This document shows, piece after piece, positions 26,401-37,120 of a stretch of DNA of 64,000 nt. The notes under the pieces are model-generated. The model had not been told where the DNA came from. It did no database searches and worked only from the letters and a program-made list of their open reading frames with translations. The stretch lies in NCBI GenBank assembly GCA_944474755.1, contig OX104115.1, positions 65,454,605-65,518,604 of the forward strand, read 5' to 3'. Every line of letters begins with the position of its first letter. Position 1 is the first letter of the stretch. The translations under genes were made by a program, and so were the position numbers. Source of the DNA: Limnoperna fortunei (taxonomy: Eukaryota; Mollusca; Bivalvia; Mytilida; Modiolidae).

Positions 26401-26890
26401 CTTACTTCTCGCATGGGCTTTATCAAAACAAAAAGTGAGGAATTCCGACCAAATCATTTATTGACTGTTGTATGTACGTGAACAAATGTTTTCTTAATTT
26501 GAAATATAAATAAACAATGATTAAACTAAGTACTAAATGGGTTGCATGTATTTTAATATATTTGGTTTGGTCTCTCCACAGGCTATACTTCAAAGACAAG
26601 AAAGCACCGTAGACAGACATATCCTTCAATGTCTTGCGCAGACGAGAAAACATTATCTGAACAAATGTCTTGAGTTATGTTGGATGATGGTTTGCAATTC
26701 ACCACCTGTTCAACTTGAATGGAATTACAAAGGTCATTCGTTTGATCTTTCTGTCTTGAAGCCATTTACAGAGACTGGTGATACGGTTGAGTTTATGGTT
26801 TGGCCAGTTATGTTTTTGCACAAAGGTGGTCCTTTGCTATGCAAAGGAGTTGCACAAGGTGCTTATAGGAACCAGCATACCCAACTGTAG
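15918..26890 (+). CDS. MIEAP-domain (mitochondria-eating-protein-like) gene, 12 exons, apparently intact
   Basis: Exons read from AG/GT signals and phase: 15918-16027, 18166-18319, 19034-19128, 19693-19797, 20423-20485, 20898-20945, 22637-22687, 23151-23195, 23549-23747, 24034-24120, 24465-24539, 26582-26890. They sum to 1341 nt, exactly 446 codons plus TAG, and every junction agrees in phase. The start ATG follows a TATA box by about 50 nt. Residues 1-120 are basic and polar, 155-225 are charged coiled-coil micro-exons, and about 245-446 form the conserved C-terminal domain with EKFSNLYDNEWTDII and VWPVMFLHKGGPLLCKGVAQ. I recognise these as MIEAP/SPATA18 C-terminal-domain hallmarks from memory of the family. 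In vertebrates that protein acts in mitochondrial quality control and cardiolipin-rich condensates; function here is inferred only. Human SPATA18 is roughly 540 residues, so this one is shorter. A broken paralogue lies at 38.7-47.8 kb. Family identity is fairly sure and the exon chain is strong; a missed micro-exon or different first exon is possible. Confidence 0.75.
17053..17377. mobile_element. TIR element packed with CACGTG palindromes
   Basis: Terminal repeats CAGGCAAATTTAC and TTAAAATTTGCCTG bound a 325-bp element containing many copies of ACGTGAATTTCACGT. Lies in intron 1 of the MIEAP gene. No clear target-site duplication. Confidence 0.65.
17520..17800 (-). mobile_element. Diverged tRNA-headed SINE in MIEAP intron 1
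   Basis: On the minus strand a head reads CTTGGTAGCCAAATGGTCTA (A-box-like) and GCGTTTGAGGCC (B-box-like), followed by CGACTAAGATCTCTAATGG and a body ending GAAAGTGGC. Same general plan as the main family but strongly diverged, perhaps another subfamily. Confidence 0.5.
18885..18975 (-). mobile_element. SINE head fragment
   Basis: Contains GCAACCTCAGTGTTGACA, the reverse complement of the TGTCAACACTGAG stretch of the SINE head. Diverged and truncated. Confidence 0.35.
20898..23195 (+). CDS. MIEAP gene, coiled-coil micro-exons 6-8
   Basis: Three exons of 48, 51 and 45 nt, all phase 2 to phase 2, encode residues 176-224: YRMQDEIKVREDANE, LQEKIKKLNDEVEDFK and KLQRETELRESAQN. Each is charged with heptad-like leucines, as in a short coiled coil. 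An alternative acceptor 6 nt downstream at exon 6 would also keep the frame; the upstream one is chosen because the paralogous exon at 42388-42435 has the same length. Equivalent 51-nt and 44-nt exons occur at 44720-44770 and 45192-45235 in the broken copy. Confidence 0.7.
21255..21395 (+). repeat. Fragment of another short interspersed repeat
   Basis: Ends GAATATAGCTGAAATATTGC ... GGGCGTTAAACACCATTAATCAGTCAATC. A similar tail occurs at 28868-28922 (AATATAGCTGCAATATTG ... AAAGCACCATCCAATCAATT), so this is a repeat family distinct from the main SINE. Confidence 0.45.
21552..21786 (-). mobile_element. SINE copy 4 in a MIEAP intron
   Basis: Minus-strand copy: tail complement GGTGTTTAACGCCACTTTCC at the left, body, then ACTCGAACCCGCAAACTCAG (B-box complement) and CACCGAGCCC at the head end. 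Confidence 0.75.
23549..26890 (+). CDS. MIEAP gene, C-terminal MIEAP-like domain exons 9-12
   Basis: Exon 9 (residues 224-290) contains RPLILVEKFSNLYDNEWTDI and ends in phase 0. Exon 10 (291-319) begins DTYTECYDLRHKGE. Exon 11 (320-344) is IPKVPEECSVLLKSL onward. Exon 12 (345-446) contains HYLNKCLELCWMMVCNSPP and VEFMVWPVMFLHKGGPLLCK and ends at TAG 26888-26890. The WP-x5-H-x2-GP-x4-KGVAQ signature is the main reason for the MIEAP call. The last intron (24540-26581) carries a dead Tc1/mariner element. Confidence 0.72.
25204..26400 (+). mobile_element. Dead Tc1/mariner-like DNA transposon in the last MIEAP intron
   Basis: Imperfect terminal inverted repeats TATACTCTTcAAAAAA (from 25204) and, at the other end, its complement TTTTTTAAGAGTATA (to about 26398). 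Inside, translated fragments of a Tc1-type transposase are visible: TGRPSITTARQDRY near 25690 and SDESRFLLKKRDSRTRVYR near 25950, the region of the second catalytic Asp. Several stops and frameshifts lie between them, so no active product is possible. Length about 1.2 kb, normal for the family. Confidence 0.75.
25480..26210 (+). pseudogene. Tc1/mariner transposase remnant
   Basis: Decayed reading over three frames. The DESRF-type motif near 25950 followed by RVYR is diagnostic of Tc1 transposases. The final catalytic region is not recognisable. Confidence 0.65.
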
Positions 26891-26899
26891 ACTTGCTTT

Positions 26900-28550
26900 T
26901 TATTCATTGAGTTGGTGTAAAAATAGAAATGTAGAAATATTCATATTATTTTTTATGTTTCATCGACAATCGTGTTTTCGCAAGAAAATAAGCTTACAAA
27001 TCGTAATTTGCTGAACTGCTGATGTCAAAATATTATATTGAAGACAATGAAGGGTTCCATTTTACAACAGAGAATGATTAGTTTTATGTGCGGCTTGTGT
27101 TATAGACATCGCTTGGATATTTTATTGAGAAACAATTGTAATTTTCTGGAAATCGTGTGACAGTTGCAATACCAGTACATCAGATATCTTCAAAAATCTG
27201 ACAAAAACATAACCAGTAAGCGCCCTTATTAAAAACAATTTTTAGTTAAATAAATTTACAGTTATAATAATGTACATATTTTAGTTTATTAAACAGTTGA
27301 AAAATGTATGCGTTTTTTTAGACGACATATCGAACGTATACACACGTCATAGTGGTTTAATAATAAAGATATTAGCGAAGCGAGATTATGACCTGAACTG
27401 GATTTTATGTTTATACACAGATTAAAAGGCAAGTATGTGCATTTCTTCACATATATTTTGCTGTTTATGTTTTCGACAACAAGTAGTTTTATATTCAAAC
27501 AATAGTTTTGTATTCAAACTAACATTTTATGAGAGAATATCATGGGTTAGAGAGAAATTGAGTACTTTTCTCTTTCTATAAGAAACTTATAATTTTGGAC
27601 CGTAAAACAGTCGGAACAAAATTCGCAACAATTAATACTTTTTGTTTCATCTTTCATTCAATTTAGTTCATGAGAGGAAAGTCTTACGAAGGCTCATTCC
27701 ACATTCGGTAATATTTTTAAATTTATTTGCACTTATATTTACAATTATAACTGACTTAGACTTGTGGATTGCCTTTTTGACAGTTTCCGCGGTGTGTATT
27801 GTAACTTCTTTCAAAGTAAATGAAAACAGTAGTCAATGAGTGCTGTCTTGTTTTCCCTGGGTTATTATAATTGTTATTAAAACTTACAGTATTAATTAAA
27901 TTGGTCTCTGGACTTTATAGTAAAATCAGCTGACCCTATTATAACTTGTAGTAAAATTGAACTGTTGTACGAGCCCATCAAGTCACTTTAAACATAATCG
28001 CCCTCATCGATACGACTAAGTTAATTGGAATTCGTTAAAAGAACCATAGAAGCTAAGGAAGATAATACGATATTAAATATGATACTTCAGGCATTAACTA
28101 GCATGGGTGGTAGAATGAAACGCTAAACATAGATAAGCGGTTCGATTAAATCAAGCAGCAACGCTTATTAAATTCTAGACGGTTAAGAATACTGGAAAAA
28201 CAGAGCGAGAACATGCCTAATTGTTTGTCGGATTTCTGTATTAAAAATCTTCATGATCTTCATCAAATATGAAATATATCTAACGCACAATACGTTTTAG
28301 TAAATGATAAAAAAAATCACAAATTGGTACCCTACAGTTCGTCCGGGAACAGATACAAATGTTAATAGAAAACGTTGCCGAATTACCAAGTAAAACATTC
28401 GAGTTGCGATTTAGCAGAATGAAAAGCAATTTAATATTCAATTATCTATGGTACAATCAGTACGAAAATTGAAAACAAATGCTCGTTTTTTCAGCCACAC
28501 ACTGTACACAGAACACGTAATTGAATTCAGGGAAATTAATCTATACTGGG
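26900..28550. other. 3' flank of the MIEAP gene, nothing else seen
   Basis: Presumed 3' UTR to about 27.25 kb, then AT-rich spacer with chance ORFs. Confidence 0.45.
27249..27254 (+). terminator. Possible polyadenylation signal of the MIEAP gene
   Basis: The first clear AATAAA after the TAG at 26890, about 360 nt downstream. In such AT-rich sequence a chance match is likely. Confidence 0.25.
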
Positions 28551-28559
28551 ACCATACTG

Positions 28560-28922
28560 TGAGGATTAAGAGTACTCGCCCAACATAACTGCCCAGCGCG
28601 TCACCAGGTTGCAGATAGGAATGTTGGGAGTAGTCAGGTCAAAGAACGGAAAGCCTAACCGCGGATCACAGAGGCTAACGTGTTTTGAGAGTTCTATCCT
28701 ACTTGTAGACCCTTTTTAAATGTCGATAAAGGTAGGCACGTTGTAGCCGCTACAAATGGGTACATTTTCCGCCCTTACGCACACCGCATACTTTCAGGTA
28801 TCTTTAAAACTTTTTCCATTTGTTCCAGCGTTTTCCAGTTTTATTGTTTGGTAACTAGTTCTGGTATTAAATATAGCTGCAATATTGATCGCTAAACGTA
28901 AAGCACCATCCAATCAATTAAT
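28560..28922 (+). repeat. Second copy of the AATATAGCTG-tailed repeat, with upstream GC-richer body
   Basis: The tail at 28868-28922 matches the repeat at 21.33-21.39 kb. The 300 bp upstream is noticeably less AT-rich than its surroundings, as if part of the same insertion. No coding. Confidence 0.35.
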
Positions 28923-30035
28923 CGATGTGGCGACCTATTGTTACTCGCTTTTCTATTAAAGTGACCTGAAAGTTTTACTACACAAAATAAAAGTTCTAGT
29001 ACGCGACCGTCTGTACATATGATGGCGGACAATCCAGAAAACAGACATGTCTGGAACTCTCTGTCGCATTTACAATTCCAGAAAACCAACGGGCAACGAC
29101 TTTCAGACTCATAGACGACGTGTTCTTATATTTTTGGATCAGATCAATGTTTTTGCATGAAAACGATGATGTATTAATAGACATTAAATATATCACCTGA
29201 ATATTCACTATACTCATTAACAGATGCATTTAGTTACATTGAAAAGAAATTCCTTTCCTCATTTGAGAATTATTCAATAAATGCATTAGTTTGAGATTTT
29301 AATAGCAGGACCTACACTGATAAGAACTATTACAAATTCCCCCAAGACGATGATTTGTCTACAATGCGTTCTGATTTCTTTGACAACCGTTTGGGCTTAC
29401 CGGAACAAAGAGGTATTTCAAAATAAAGAAAAAAATGGTGACGACATTAAAAACTAATAGAATTTGTTCATATAAGATTTCTAAAAAGGAAATAACGTCT
29501 TCATATGGAATGGTAGGTTAGAAGGTTACAATGATGGACATTATACTTGTAAAAATTCTAGTGTATTTAATTATTGTATCATCAATTCAAATTTTGTAAA
29601 TAGTATTTATGCTGTAAATGTTTTACAGTTTCTAAACTTTTTTCGATGTTCACTGTCCGCTGTCAATTTGTATGCAAACTACTTTTAGTGTACCAGTACA
29701 AAATGTAAATTATAGCAATTTTTGAGTGAGGTAAAGGTAAAATGCTGGAATAATGAAATGATTTCATGAGTTCAAACAAACTATTAAAATTGTCGCACAA
29801 ACTATCGCAGACTAATGAGTTTTGATGCTAAAAGGGCTATAGCACCTCTAACAATTTTTATTATATATATTTACTTTTTGAACTTCTTAAAAACATACTA
29901 CCCGTTTATAGATTTCAAAAAAATTGACAAAGTATGGCGTGATGGCTAGTTTAAATTATTAAAAAAAAGTAACCTGAATGAAAGAATATTTTACGTTATA
30001 CAAAAATGTGATCTAATATCCAATCAGTTTGTTTG

Positions 30036-30135
30036 TTTTGTTTTAATGGTGTTTTAACGCCACTTTCAGCAATTTTTCAGTTTTTATTTGGGGAGGAAGC
30101 CGGAGTACCCGGAGAGAACCCCCGATCTGCGGTAA
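30036..30135 (-). mobile_element. SINE copy 5, tail half only
   Basis: TTAACGCCACTTTCAGCAAT through GGAGTACCCGGAGAGAACCC, then the family sequence stops and the tRNA head is absent. A 5'-truncated minus-strand insertion. Confidence 0.7.
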
Positions 30136-30539
30136 ATATCCAATCAGATGTAATAATAGTAAAAACTGTGTTGGGATGCCAACACAAATGTTTCCCAAAC
30201 GACCCATATTGCCACTGTATCCTGAGCATCTTGAAAACCTCCAAATACAAATTTTTGCCAAGATAATGTTTTCCATGGAAACGGCAGCCATTTTGTAAAT
30301 CCCAAAAATGAATTCCACCTCTAACATTTTTACTTATTGGTTGGATATTGGATCTCAGGGAAACTGTGCAAACAAGATTGAACAGAAAGAAAAAAAAAGG
30401 AAAGAAGAAGAAGAATCCGTACAAAACCATGTCTCATGTCTTTTTTTTCATGCGATAATGGTGTTAGACAAGGTCAAACATATCATGTTACCATTTTGCT
30501 CTATTTATAAACGATAGAGAAAGCTTTTCACTGGACAAA

Positions 30540-31610
30540 AAAAAATGTTGGATTATGTACAGTTACTGACGAAACAGAAAATACACTTGATAACTCTTTG
30601 CTCGCTATATGCAGACGACATTTTTGGTCGCGACTACAGAATAGTAACAAAGACAGTAAAATTCTGAATATTGCAATAAATGGAAAATAAATGTAAATGT
30701 AGAGAAGACAAGGTATTTTGCTTTGCAGTTGGAAGAATTCCAAATAACTTTCGCAGTCGAACTGGCAACTTCAATACCGCTAAATTGAACAAGGGCGATG
30801 TACGAATTAATTAAAAAAAGGAAAATACCGTTATTATGTGTGAGTTGGCTTTGTTAAATTAGAAAAACTGCTTCTTTTTATGGTTTAGAAATTTGGGATG
30901 TAGAAATGTTTGTCTAATTGAACATTTATTGAATTTGAAATCAACTAATTCTAGCTGTTTTGTTTATGAAGCACATAATGATTTTAAATTTCTTAACTGG
31001 TGTTAGGTAAACAAGATAAAATAAGTTGCTGTATTGGTTATACTTTTGGTTGTTAGTTCTAAAGTTTGACAGTTTCTTGGACTGATTTGTTGATTTTCGT
31101 TTTCGACAATTTCCTTTGTGTTTGGAATTTTATTATTGCATTCATTCATAGACTGATGTATACTTTATTTAATACACAAAATAACAATTTTGTATGGCTA
31201 CAATATGTTACAGTACACTTGACGACTGTGGTTTACTATATATTTGAAAAATCCAAATAGAGAAAATTAGTAGTGGTTTAAAAATAAAGTTAAACTTTGC
31301 TTAAAAGACAAATTATACAACACTGAAATGAAAGTATCAACCAAAATTTTCAAACAACCACTAACTGAAAAAATCTGTTAGGATTTATTTGACTTGGAAA
31401 AAATTTTGTTATTCTAGAAAAGATTCTTTGATACTTTGTCATTTTCGAGCTGTAAATCACTATTTACCACACGAATTTAGTCACGTCAATGGCAAACTTT
31501 ACAACGCAACAATAGAAAATGCACTCTGTGTAACACAGTCTTGGTGAAGAAAATCATTACATACTGTGCTGTCCAATTTGTATAAACAAGTGACAATTGT
31601 ATATTTTATA
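30540..31610 (+). pseudogene. Decayed LINE (non-LTR retrotransposon) pol 3' part
   Basis: Near 30605 a YADD-type motif can be read (AIYADDIFG), followed by KWKINVNVEKT and FAVGRIPNNF, and near 31440 FRAVNHYLPHEF and the start of a C-x2-C motif near 31530, in shifting frames. The order fits the RT and C-terminal tail of CR1/L2-like LINEs. Heavily mutated; boundaries are approximate. Confidence 0.5.
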
Positions 31611-31619
31611 TAAAATTAC

Positions 31620-33450
31620 AATTCATTTAAAAACCAAATAATTTAATTTGATTTGTAAGCTGAAATTTCATTGGCAATTTTAAATGGAGAAACAATATTA
31701 TACGACATAACTTGCGTTCAACACATAATCAATACTTACGCACGCGTTAGTGTAATGACTTCATTGCAATTTTTTAATTGATTGAAAAAACATTAAAACA
31801 GTGACTTAAATCAAATTATTTTGAAAGGTTGTTGCAAAGTCATACCAAAAACTATTATATAATTTGAATATAAATATATTGATGCCACGTAATTTACAAT
31901 GGTAATGGCGCCTTACAAACACATGTTTTCAGCTAGTCCTTAGGCGAAATGCAATAGAGACATTCATTTATTAATTACTTGTCAACTTTCAATGAACAAT
32001 ACTGTAGCTATATTTAGAACAAATAACAAGTTTCAAACAATGAATTATTTTAAATATAGCTTAACAGTTCGGAGTATTTTGTTGGACGGAGAAATAGCCT
32101 TTTGAACAATCTATAATTAGTTTTTTTCGAAATCTACAAAAAGGAGTCTTGTCGTGCTTGTCGCTATAATACTCTCTAACTATGTTTTCTCATGCGGGCC
32201 GTTTTTTTGATACCAAGAATTGTTACACACATATTAGCTAAAATAATGTAGCTACTTTTTTACGGACGAAGCTAATGCAATAAATCCGGAAAAACTTCCA
32301 GATGACCATTTTTACCAAATCGATTGAGAAATTTGGTACTGCAGAAATTCAAATTTTGAGAACAATGCCATGATAACGAATTAAGTGTAAAACTACAGTT
32401 TTGTAACGAATAAGATGTTGTAGAAATATCAGTTAAACTTCAAAGACATTAAAAAGTATGTAGCAATTAAAGAAACAGTTAAATAGCTTATTGTTTAAAT
32501 CACTCCCGGATGGAAAAAAAACAGGAGCTACATTATTGTTGCTACACACATATTTTAGTGTTTATTTAAAAAGATTCAAAACAATAAACTAAAAAAACGA
32601 ACTTATTTGGCACAATAATGAAATTTTATTTGTACACAGTATTGTTCAGTCCTTGTATTTTGTGAAATATTTACAGTTTGAAACTGCTCCGAAATGCTGA
32701 TTTTTTATTCCCCTCCACTCCTTATCGATACAGTTGCGTAAGCCTCGTATTTGCATATTTCATTAGCGGTTATTTGTAAATATTTGGTGATTTGTTGTTT
32801 TGTAATTGGCTTGTTGTTAGAATTTTTAGGTATTGCTTTAAATAAACAAGAACATGAAAATTGAAAAAGCAAAAATATCACGTTTTGTTTGTAATTTTAA
32901 TATAAGAGCTGAAGGTTAGAGGCTGTCTTAAGTGCATTTTTAAGCATTTAAAGCCTGCTAGGGTATATTTAATACAAATAATTGAATACAACAAACTGTA
33001 ATAATAAACTAGTCAATTTCATTTTTTCTGAAATTATTTTGTATTGATAAAAAATAATGCACTGAGTAATGTAAACAGCAATAGTTATTCCCAAAATAGA
33101 AACCTTATATTTATGAGAAAACCTTGATAAATATATGTTGAGGCAATATATTTCAACGATATATCAAAGGTAAAAATCGATATGGTCGACAATTTATATC
33201 TTAACGACTGACATTGACTCCATTTCTTTTGTTGTTCTGCAAATACATTTTCTTCAAAAAGAAAATATAATATGTTTCAAAGGCGTAAACACTCTTTACT
33301 GTAACTGATATCTTGATGATTTAAATTGTAGACCACATACCGTTTGTTTTACTGCAAATATTTATTCCTTCTAAACGGTAGTGCCATAAATTTAAAGATT
33401 AAACACTTAACATTGTTGCCTAGGAACATGTTTTCATTTTTGTTAAAGCG
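31620..33450. other. Upstream region of the B-box/MIEAP locus
   Basis: AT-rich with no clear TATA box, repeat or exon. The promoter of the locus, if any, should be here. Confidence 0.4.
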
Positions 33451-33454
33451 GAAA

Positions 33455-34266
33455 ATGGCACAGTTGTCGTCTTCAAAATGTGATATATGCACAGATAAAA
33501 TTGGCATTTTATATTGTCATGACTGCGAAAAATTCTTATGCCAAAATTGTAAAGCTATACACGACCTGTTTCCGTCAAACAAACAACATATCTTAAAAGA
33601 TTTACAGAAAGAAGGCCTTCGTGTATTTAAGCCTAAACCTGTGTGTGAAAACCACAAAAAGGATTACTCACATTACTGTAAAAATTGTGAGAACCTTATA
33701 TGTAATGAATGCATCACAACTGTTCACAACGGACACATGTTTGATGATGTAGATACTGTTGTGGACCGCCATAGACACTCCGTTATAGTTGCAGCTAAAG
33801 ATATCGAAACGAAAATAAAGCTTCTTGAGGAATATATAAACGAAATTAAAACCGAGATATTAAATTTGTTTAAATCCTATAGAGATGAATTTGTCGAACA
33901 AGTACGTCTGACAGCAAACGGACTCGATGAGGTAATTAATCATGTCAAGCTTATTCACGAAACTCGAGCAAGTGATTATCAAAGTATGGAAACGGAAAAA
34001 ATGGAAAATTGTCGATTACACTTTGAATGTCTTCATCAAAAGTTCAAAGACATACATTTAAGGTATGAACACGTTTTATTGGAAAAACATGGCGTAATTT
34101 TTCTATGTCAGCAGAAAGAAATCCAGAAAGAATATAACAACTTGGACGAAATACCTAGCATACAAGCACCAAATCGACTTAAAAGTTTCGAAACAGGTAT
34201 TTTTATGGATGACGTTGTTGGCGAAATCCAGGAGAAGTTTGATATAGAATTGAACTATAGAAAAAC
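33455..34266 (+). CDS. Double B-box zinc-finger exon (TRIM-like, no RING)
   Basis: The ATG at 33455 is chosen because MAQLSSSKC aligns with MAQISSMKC of the 53-kb paralogue; the frame stays open upstream to 33344. B-box 1: C9, C12, C21, C24, C29, C32, H36, H45. B-box 2: C64, H67, C75, C78, C83, C86, H91, H94. The spacing is identical to the 53-kb gene. Residues about 105-250 are a predicted helical B-box C-terminal coiled coil. The exon ends in phase 2 (AC before gtatgt), joining ACG to the next exon. Such RING-less B-box proteins are abundant in bivalves, and their roles are mostly unknown. This exon itself is intact. Confidence 0.85.
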
Positions 34267-34582
34267 GTATGTTTGTTATTTACTTAATAAATGACTATCA
34301 TGTCTTTTTGTTATAAAATAATTTTATGGATTTTTTTTTTGTTTATATACTAGCACTTCTAGGTATTAAATACCAATTACAACAAAAAGTCACCATTAAT
34401 GCAGGTTTAGATGACGTGTTGAGTGTTTCCGTATTATCTAACCTGAATATTTACCTTAGAATTTATTTGAATATGAATGAATTTTAACGTCAAAAATATG
34501 TTCTAGTTCACTACGATAAACGACCGGCAACATCATACTGAAACTTTCTCAGTCGGTTGCTTCCTTTGTAAAAGTCAAAGAC

Positions 34583-34757
34583 ATTAAATATTTAAGGAAT
34601 GACTTCAAATTTCTGAACAGATTATACGATATAATATGGTTTGGGTCTGTTTACGCCTAATAAACCGCGAAGCGGTTTATGAATGGTGTAAACAGACCCA
34701 AACCATATTATGTCGTATAATCTGTTCAGAAATTTGAAATATTCCTTATAATTTAAT
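34583..34757. mobile_element. Near-perfect foldback element in an intron of the B-box/MIEAP locus
   Basis: Arms of about 70 bases: TTCAAATTTCTGAACAGATT ... GGTTTGGGTCTGTTTAC and their complement GTAAACAGACCCAAACC ... AATCTGTTCAGAAATTTGAA, around a second small palindrome AAACCGCGAAGCGGTTT. The high arm identity suggests a young insertion. Confidence 0.8.
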
Positions 34758-35059
34758 TTTAACTATAAATCTTATCAATTTTTGTGGTAAAAACGTCGAT
34801 GACGTCGTGGAACTTTTTGAATTTTAACGGCGTAAGAATAGGTCATAGGTCACGCAAGTTATTTCTTATAATATGGATTGCCCGATTTGAATCGACCAAT
34901 CAGATTTCAGCTTACAAAGCAAATTAAATTATTTATAGATATAATAAATCAGAGTTATTTAAATCCTTTTAATTCCAAGGTTGTAAGTTCAGTTAAGCTT
35001 TGTACATTATAGATAGTCTGTCCGATCCGCATATGTTTACTCCAAATTGTTTATTTTAG

Positions 35060-35320
35060 GTCTGACGAATTGCAAGAGATTCATATACTACAAGGGAAGT
35101 TAGAAGACGCCGAAAAAAGAAATTTAGAACAAAAATTTGAATGGGACAACGAGAGAAAGGAACTTATTGGCAGATTACAACAAGAGCAGAGAATATTGTT
35201 AACAAAACAAGATGAAAAGTTAACTGAGATTACTGAAGAATTAAAGCAACAATCAAATGAAATAGATAAATTAACTAACAGTTTAAAACGGGAAAGAATA
35301 TCAGTATCAGAATTAGAAAG
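35060..35320 (+). CDS. Coiled-coil exon of the B-box/MIEAP locus
   Basis: A phase 2 to phase 2 exon of 261 nt, open throughout. It encodes a Glu/Lys/Gln-rich helix starting SDELQEIHILQGKLEDAEKR and ending VSELE. The density of charged residues and spaced leucines indicates a long coiled coil, presumably for oligomerisation. No enzymatic motif is visible. Confidence 0.75.
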
Positions 35321-35752
35321 GTAAAGAAAAATACATCACAACACATAAATCTTGATCGAATAGATTATATCAAGATATATAGTGTAGTTTTGTTTCCGCA
35401 TGTCTGTTTTATTAGGGTACTGTTTTACAATTGGGATTTCTCATAACCGGTTCAACGCCTCCAAAGTATGTTTTATAAATTTATTTTATCTCAAATGTAA
35501 GACGCTATATAATTTATCAAACAATTATTTGTATATAAATCTATGTTACAAGTAATATCCAATATATATTTCAAATCTAATAATTATTACACCAGTTATC
35601 ATTTACTATTCCCAATTAATCTGTAACGGACTTTTATGTCTCTATTAAATTTGCATTATATTGTTAGTTAATATATTTAATTATTTATATAGGTTATTTT
35701 GTGTCAGTTATAGCTGAAAATTACTGATTTGTAATTATTAATGTATTCATAG

Positions 35753-36037
35753 CTTATTGGCAGACAAAAATGATGAAATTAAGAAACTGAGAAAAAAAGT
35801 TGAAGACATAACCATTTACACAGAAGAAAAATGAAGAAGCAAAGCTGAAATCGCACGACTACTTACCGATAGATTAAAAGAAGAGCAGCTAAGAACAATG
35901 CAATTGCAAAATGAAAATGAAAAATTGAATGATTATGTAGCTAAACTTTTAACAATAAATGAAGGTACAGAAGACGAAACCACTGAACTTGAAGAAAGAA
36001 TGTCATCAGTTTCGGAATCACAACAAGATTTGTCAAG
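35753..36037 (+). pseudogene. Second coiled-coil exon with in-frame TGA
   Basis: 285 nt, phase 2 in and out. Reads LLADKNDEIKKLRKKVED... to EEK, then TGA at 35832-35834, then RSKAEIARLLTDRLKEEQLR and 50 more open codons to a proper donor. The coding character continues unchanged across the stop, so a CGA-to-TGA (Arg) change is the simplest explanation. If transcribed as is, the B-box protein would end here at 384 residues. Confidence 0.65.
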
Positions 36038-36139
36038 GTAAATATAATTAGTACACCAAAATATAGTTTTTTTATATAATTTATTTTGGTTTTTATATTA
36101 GTAGGATTTGTATTGTTGTGTGTTTGCTCATTTTGTAAC

Positions 36140-36460
36140 CCTTATTATTTGGGCGCTATACTCGATTGGTCAAGTTGTTAATATTCATCAATTGATTTAC
36201 AGTGACGTTTCACCAGCGAAATCGTGAGTTCGAACATGACTTCGTGTTGGGATTTATTATCGTGCACTCCAGCGTCTTCCTCACCTTTAAATCTGTGCGC
36301 AAACATGCTTGCTTTAACCGTCATGAAACTTACGGCAGACAAAAAAATCTCAATTGTCTTGTATATACTAGGATGAAGAACGTACACGCATATCAGAAAA
36401 CCAATAGTTCATATACCAGAGTGTATTTTATTTAAGTTATGGATTTCGTCAATGTTTTTT
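36140..36460 (+). mobile_element. Possible second tRNA-derived SINE family
   Basis: A head-like stretch (GATTGGTCAAGTTGTTAATA) and a good B-box match (GTGAGTTCGAACATGAC) 50-60 bases later, followed by a non-tRNA body with GTGCACTCCAGCGTCTTCCT. Only one copy is seen in this window, so the call rests on the two box motifs. Confidence 0.35.
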
Positions 36461-37018
36461 AACGGGAATGTTTTGGAAGCCATAAATCGTGGATATCTCA
36501 TCATTTGACATTTGACTCGGGATTATCCAATTACGAGAACCAAGTATTCCCAAGAGACATCTATCGTGACTCCATTAATAATTAAATATGATCATATTCA
36601 TTCTGAATCTACTTCACATTGTATTTCACTTGCTTACTCATGGTTCAAAAGCTTGGTTAAAAGACTTTGGGCATAAGTAATAAATTTGTATTGTTTGTCA
36701 ATACGGCCATATTTCTCTTAATGTTTTGATATACGGGCATCTTATATATTACATAATTTCTGTGTACCTTTTACAGACTACCGTAAAAATATAATGAAAA
36801 ATATATGTCATTATTTTCCATTTAGAAGCATTATTGTAGACATGCTTCCTATTCAACTGACTTGCAGCCTGATTTGACATTTTGACATTCTAACCAAATT
36901 TAGAGAAATGACTATATAAACTTGATTTCGATGTAAAAAATTTGACGTTATAAATCTGTTTTACTTTTAGCTCATTTCTGATAATTCCGCCCTTAAGTAA
37001 AGTTTAACCTAATTTCAG

Positions 37019-37120
37019 TGTTCTTACAGAAAGCAAAGACGCAATCTGGAATGAAATGAAGAACGATAAAACAAACACAGATGCTGACCAACCAATTGAA
37101 GGAAAAACGAATCCCACTGG
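37019..37120 (+). CDS. Linker exon of the B-box/MIEAP locus
   Basis: 102 nt, phase 2 to phase 2. Open reading contains VLTESKDAIWNEMKNDK and a TG-ending tail. The acceptor is aatttcag and the donor GG/gtaata. A nearer acceptor (ttacag at 37026) would give a stop in frame, so this start is preferred. No counterpart is seen in the MIEAP gene at 15.9 kb; it bridges the B-box half and the MIEAP half. Confidence 0.5.

Noticed and set aside
30043..30430. Minus-strand ORFs of 94 and 117 codons
   Set aside because: They overlap a truncated SINE and T-rich sequence, with no domain or splice partner.
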